Shown here one piece after another: positions 22,500-23,906 of a stretch of 23,906 nt of DNA (within the stretch, counting starts at the first letter, position 1; the number at the start of each line of letters is the position of its first letter). This DNA comes from Thermoplasmata archaeon (GTDB lineage Archaea > Thermoplasmatota > Thermoplasmata > Thermoplasmatales > Thermoplasmataceae): positions 1 to 23,906 of the forward strand of contig JAKAAE010000009.1 in NCBI GenBank assembly GCA_021797225.1. The letters run 5' to 3'. Made by a program: the position numbers and the translations under genes. The notes below the pieces were generated by a model. The model ran no database searches. It worked only from the letters and a program-made list of their open reading frames with translations, and was not told where the DNA came from.

Positions 22500-22512
22500 C
22501 AGTTAATTTAGA

Positions 22513-23655
22513 ATGGTGACAAAAAGCGAAAAACTTGATTACCTTTTCCTTCTCTGGGGAACGTCATCACATGATGATCTTGGAGCTGTGAACAAGCAGA
22601 TTTACTCTATTGCAAATAAATTGAGTAGAGATAAAAATAAAGTTGGGATAGTATACATCTCATATTATTCCGTTGTTAGAAAATACAATATGGTCAGTGA
22701 ACAGGGTATTTTATTCAGAATTAAATCATTAGTTTCCGGGATTATCTATTCAAGACCACTGTCAGCCATAAAGATATATTTTTTCAGAAGGAAAAAAGGC
22801 CAAATTCTGGACAGCAATATAGCAGTATATTTATCCGGAATTCATCTTAAAAAGTTTCGAGCAGATCATATAGTAACCAGTTACTGGTGGGCCGTTATAC
22901 TTGCAGAAAAGGTATACCCCCATGATAACCTATATTTTATTGTATACCATGATTATTGCAATGATATTTTGCACAGCAACAGTAAAAATATACCGCAGCT
23001 TCAGAAAGCATATTCATCCTCAAATTTGATACTTGCCAATAAGGAATTAACAAAAAAATTTAATGGGAATTATCCATTGATAACAGAAGGTATAGATATT
23101 GAGAAGTTTAAATGTAAGGATGGTGTAAATAAGAAAATAGACGACATGGTGCTTGTACCACTGAGAAATAACCCCCTGAAGGGGGCAGAGTATGCTATTG
23201 CTGCCATGAATATGCTCCATAGCGAGTTTCCTCAATTAAAGATAGTGGCTTACGGGGATTTCACCGGAGATATAAAAGACTTTATTGAATTCAAACATGT
23301 TATACAGGATGAAGTACTAAAAGAGTATTACTGTAAGGCTACATACTTCATTCTTCCCTCTGTTGTAGAGGGAATTCCAGAACCTCTTCTGGAGGCTATG
23401 GCTGGAGGATGTGCATGCATTTCAACTGCCTGTGGTGGCCCACAGGAAGTAATAGATGATGGTGTGAATGGAATTCTAGTGCCTGTTAGGGATCCGGTAT
23501 CAATATTTTCGGCTTTTAAAAAGCTATATCAAAATAAAAATATGACCCGAACCATTATGGACAAAGCTATTACAACCACAGTCAATTATGACCTGAATAG
23601 AACTTATGAAGAATTTATAGACGCCATAAATTTTTACAGGGATAAAAAAATATAA
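22513..23655 (+). CDS. GT4-family glycosyltransferase
   Basis: GT-B family 4 glycosyltransferase of 380 residues. The N-terminal domain begins YLFLLWGTSSHDDLGAVNKQ (10-29), in which the usual glycine loop is short. The donor domain shows VPLRNNPLKGAEYAI (R218, K223) and the complete E-x7-E in EGIPEPLLEAMAGG (E286, E294), followed by ACGGPQEVIDDGVNGILVP, a standard GT4 stretch. ATG start. It diverges from the small GT2 gene over 115 bases. The donor and acceptor cannot be told from sequence. It probably extends the same surface glycan at the inner membrane face. It is the last gene before a gene-free 251-base end of the window; a weak dyad (AAAAT-N7-ATTTT, 23654-23670) overlaps its stop. Confidence 0.89.
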   Translation: MVTKSEKLDYLFLLWGTSSHDDLGAVNKQIYSIANKLSRDKNKVGIVYISYYSVVRKYNMVSEQGILFRIKSLVSGIIYSRPLSAIKIYFFRRKKGQILDSNIAVYLSGIHLKKFRADHIVTSYWWAVILAEKVYPHDNLYFIVYHDYCNDILHSNSKNIPQLQKAYSSSNLILANKELTKKFNGNYPLITEGIDIEKFKCKDGVNKKIDDMVLVPLRNNPLKGAEYAIAAMNMLHSEFPQLKIVAYGDFTGDIKDFIEFKHVIQDEVLKEYYCKATYFILPSVVEGIPEPLLEAMAGGCACISTACGGPQEVIDDGVNGILVPVRDPVSIFSAFKKLYQNKNMTRTIMDKAITTTVNYDLNRTYEEFIDAINFYRDKKI

Positions 23656-23906
23656 AATTAGCAGGATTTTCAGTAAAGGGAATTTTATTACGACCATAAT
23701 GACAAAATTTTATAACAAATAATTGAGGTTAATCGGATATTTGCCAATCTTAGAAGTTGTATGAAAAATTCGTGAAATAGATTTATTATACCTGTAGAAA
23801 TACGTTAATCTATAGAATACCAGGAGATATATCAAAAAAGTGAGTTTTTATGAAGTTAACCTGAACTAAGCAATAATAAAAATATATGGTAACACTATTT
23901 ATATCC
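23656..23906. other. Gene-free right end of window
   Basis: No coding region or RNA gene can be supported in these 251 bases. Besides the promoter-like copy at 23688-23715 there is a loose dyad ATAGATT-N23-AATCTAT (23777-23813). At the very end CTATTTATATCC (23895-23906) looks like a TATA box for a plus-strand gene beyond the window. Confidence 0.5.
23688..23715 (+). promoter_or_regulatory. Promoter-like sequence without an evident gene
   Basis: TTACGACCATAATGA (23688-23702) matches the upstream element of the GT4 promoter at 18817-18832 with one base missing, and AAATTTTATAAC follows. No open frame longer than seven codons begins at the expected start site near 23736-23761. It may be a leftover promoter or drive a small RNA. 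Confidence 0.3.

Noticed and set aside
23777..23813. Dyad ATAGATT-N23-AATCTAT as an attachment site or RNA stem
   Set aside because: Short A/T-rich arms with a 23-base loop are expected by chance; no integrase or conserved stem adjoins.
1..23906. CRISPR array, tRNA, rRNA or insertion sequence
   Set aside because: I saw no regularly spaced repeats, no cloverleaf with a conserved T-arm, no rRNA-like segment and no transposase-like protein on either strand.

Overview
The window reads as chromosomal DNA of an AT-rich, acidophilic euryarchaeon of the Thermoplasmatales type (Ferroplasma, Acidiplasma or Picrophilus-like). The reasons are the strong use of ATA (Ile) and AGG/AGA (Arg) codons, a TATA-like box about 24-28 bases upstream of almost every start codon with little or no 5' leader (leaderless archaeal promoters), GTG and TTG starts among the ATG starts, and three large DUF2079 membrane proteins. 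The genus is an inference; no rRNA or other marker gene is present.

The region is one continuous surface-glycan (N-glycan or exopolysaccharide type) gene cluster of 19 protein genes and no RNA genes. From left to right it holds: a GT4 glycosyltransferase (46-1122, -); two NAD-dependent sugar-nucleotide epimerase/dehydratases (1203-2123 and 2229-3122, +); a dolichyl-phosphate-glucose-synthase-like GT2 (3116-3904, -); a DUF2079 membrane protein behind a GT4 (4118-5758 and 5779-6837, -); a GT4-GT2 fusion (6957-8843, +); a second DUF2079 behind a small GT2 (8892-10628 and 10681-11472, -); a Wzx-like flippase and a GT2 (11548-13068 and 13124-14110, +); a perosamine-synthase-type aminotransferase overlapped by GDP-mannose 4,6-dehydratase (14117-15208 and 15205-16260, -); two GT4s (16314-17474 and 17538-18773, -); one GT4 (18863-19924, +); a third DUF2079 behind a second copy of the small GT2 type (19908-21527 and 21618-22397, -); and a last GT4 (22513-23655, +). 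The final 251 bases hold no gene that I can support.

A plausible division of labour (inference): Gmd and the aminotransferase make GDP-perosamine from GDP-mannose, and the two other SDRs supply further NDP-sugars. GT4 and GT2 enzymes build a lipid-linked glycan on the cytoplasmic face, and the ALG5-like GT2 and the GT2 half of the fusion may make polyprenyl-phosphate-sugars. The flippase exports the glycan. The DUF2079 proteins, which look like GT-C membrane glycosyltransferases, may add sugars on the outer face. No oligosaccharyltransferase (AglB/Stt3), ligase, polymerase or GDP-mannose pyrophosphorylase lies in the window.

The most interesting structures are a two-gene module (small GT2 with a C-[ST]-R-G-x-G-R motif followed by DUF2079) that occurs twice, the GT-B/GT-A fusion, changed catalytic motifs in three or four enzymes, back-to-back promoters in five divergent gene pairs, and short inverted repeats at all four convergent gene junctions.
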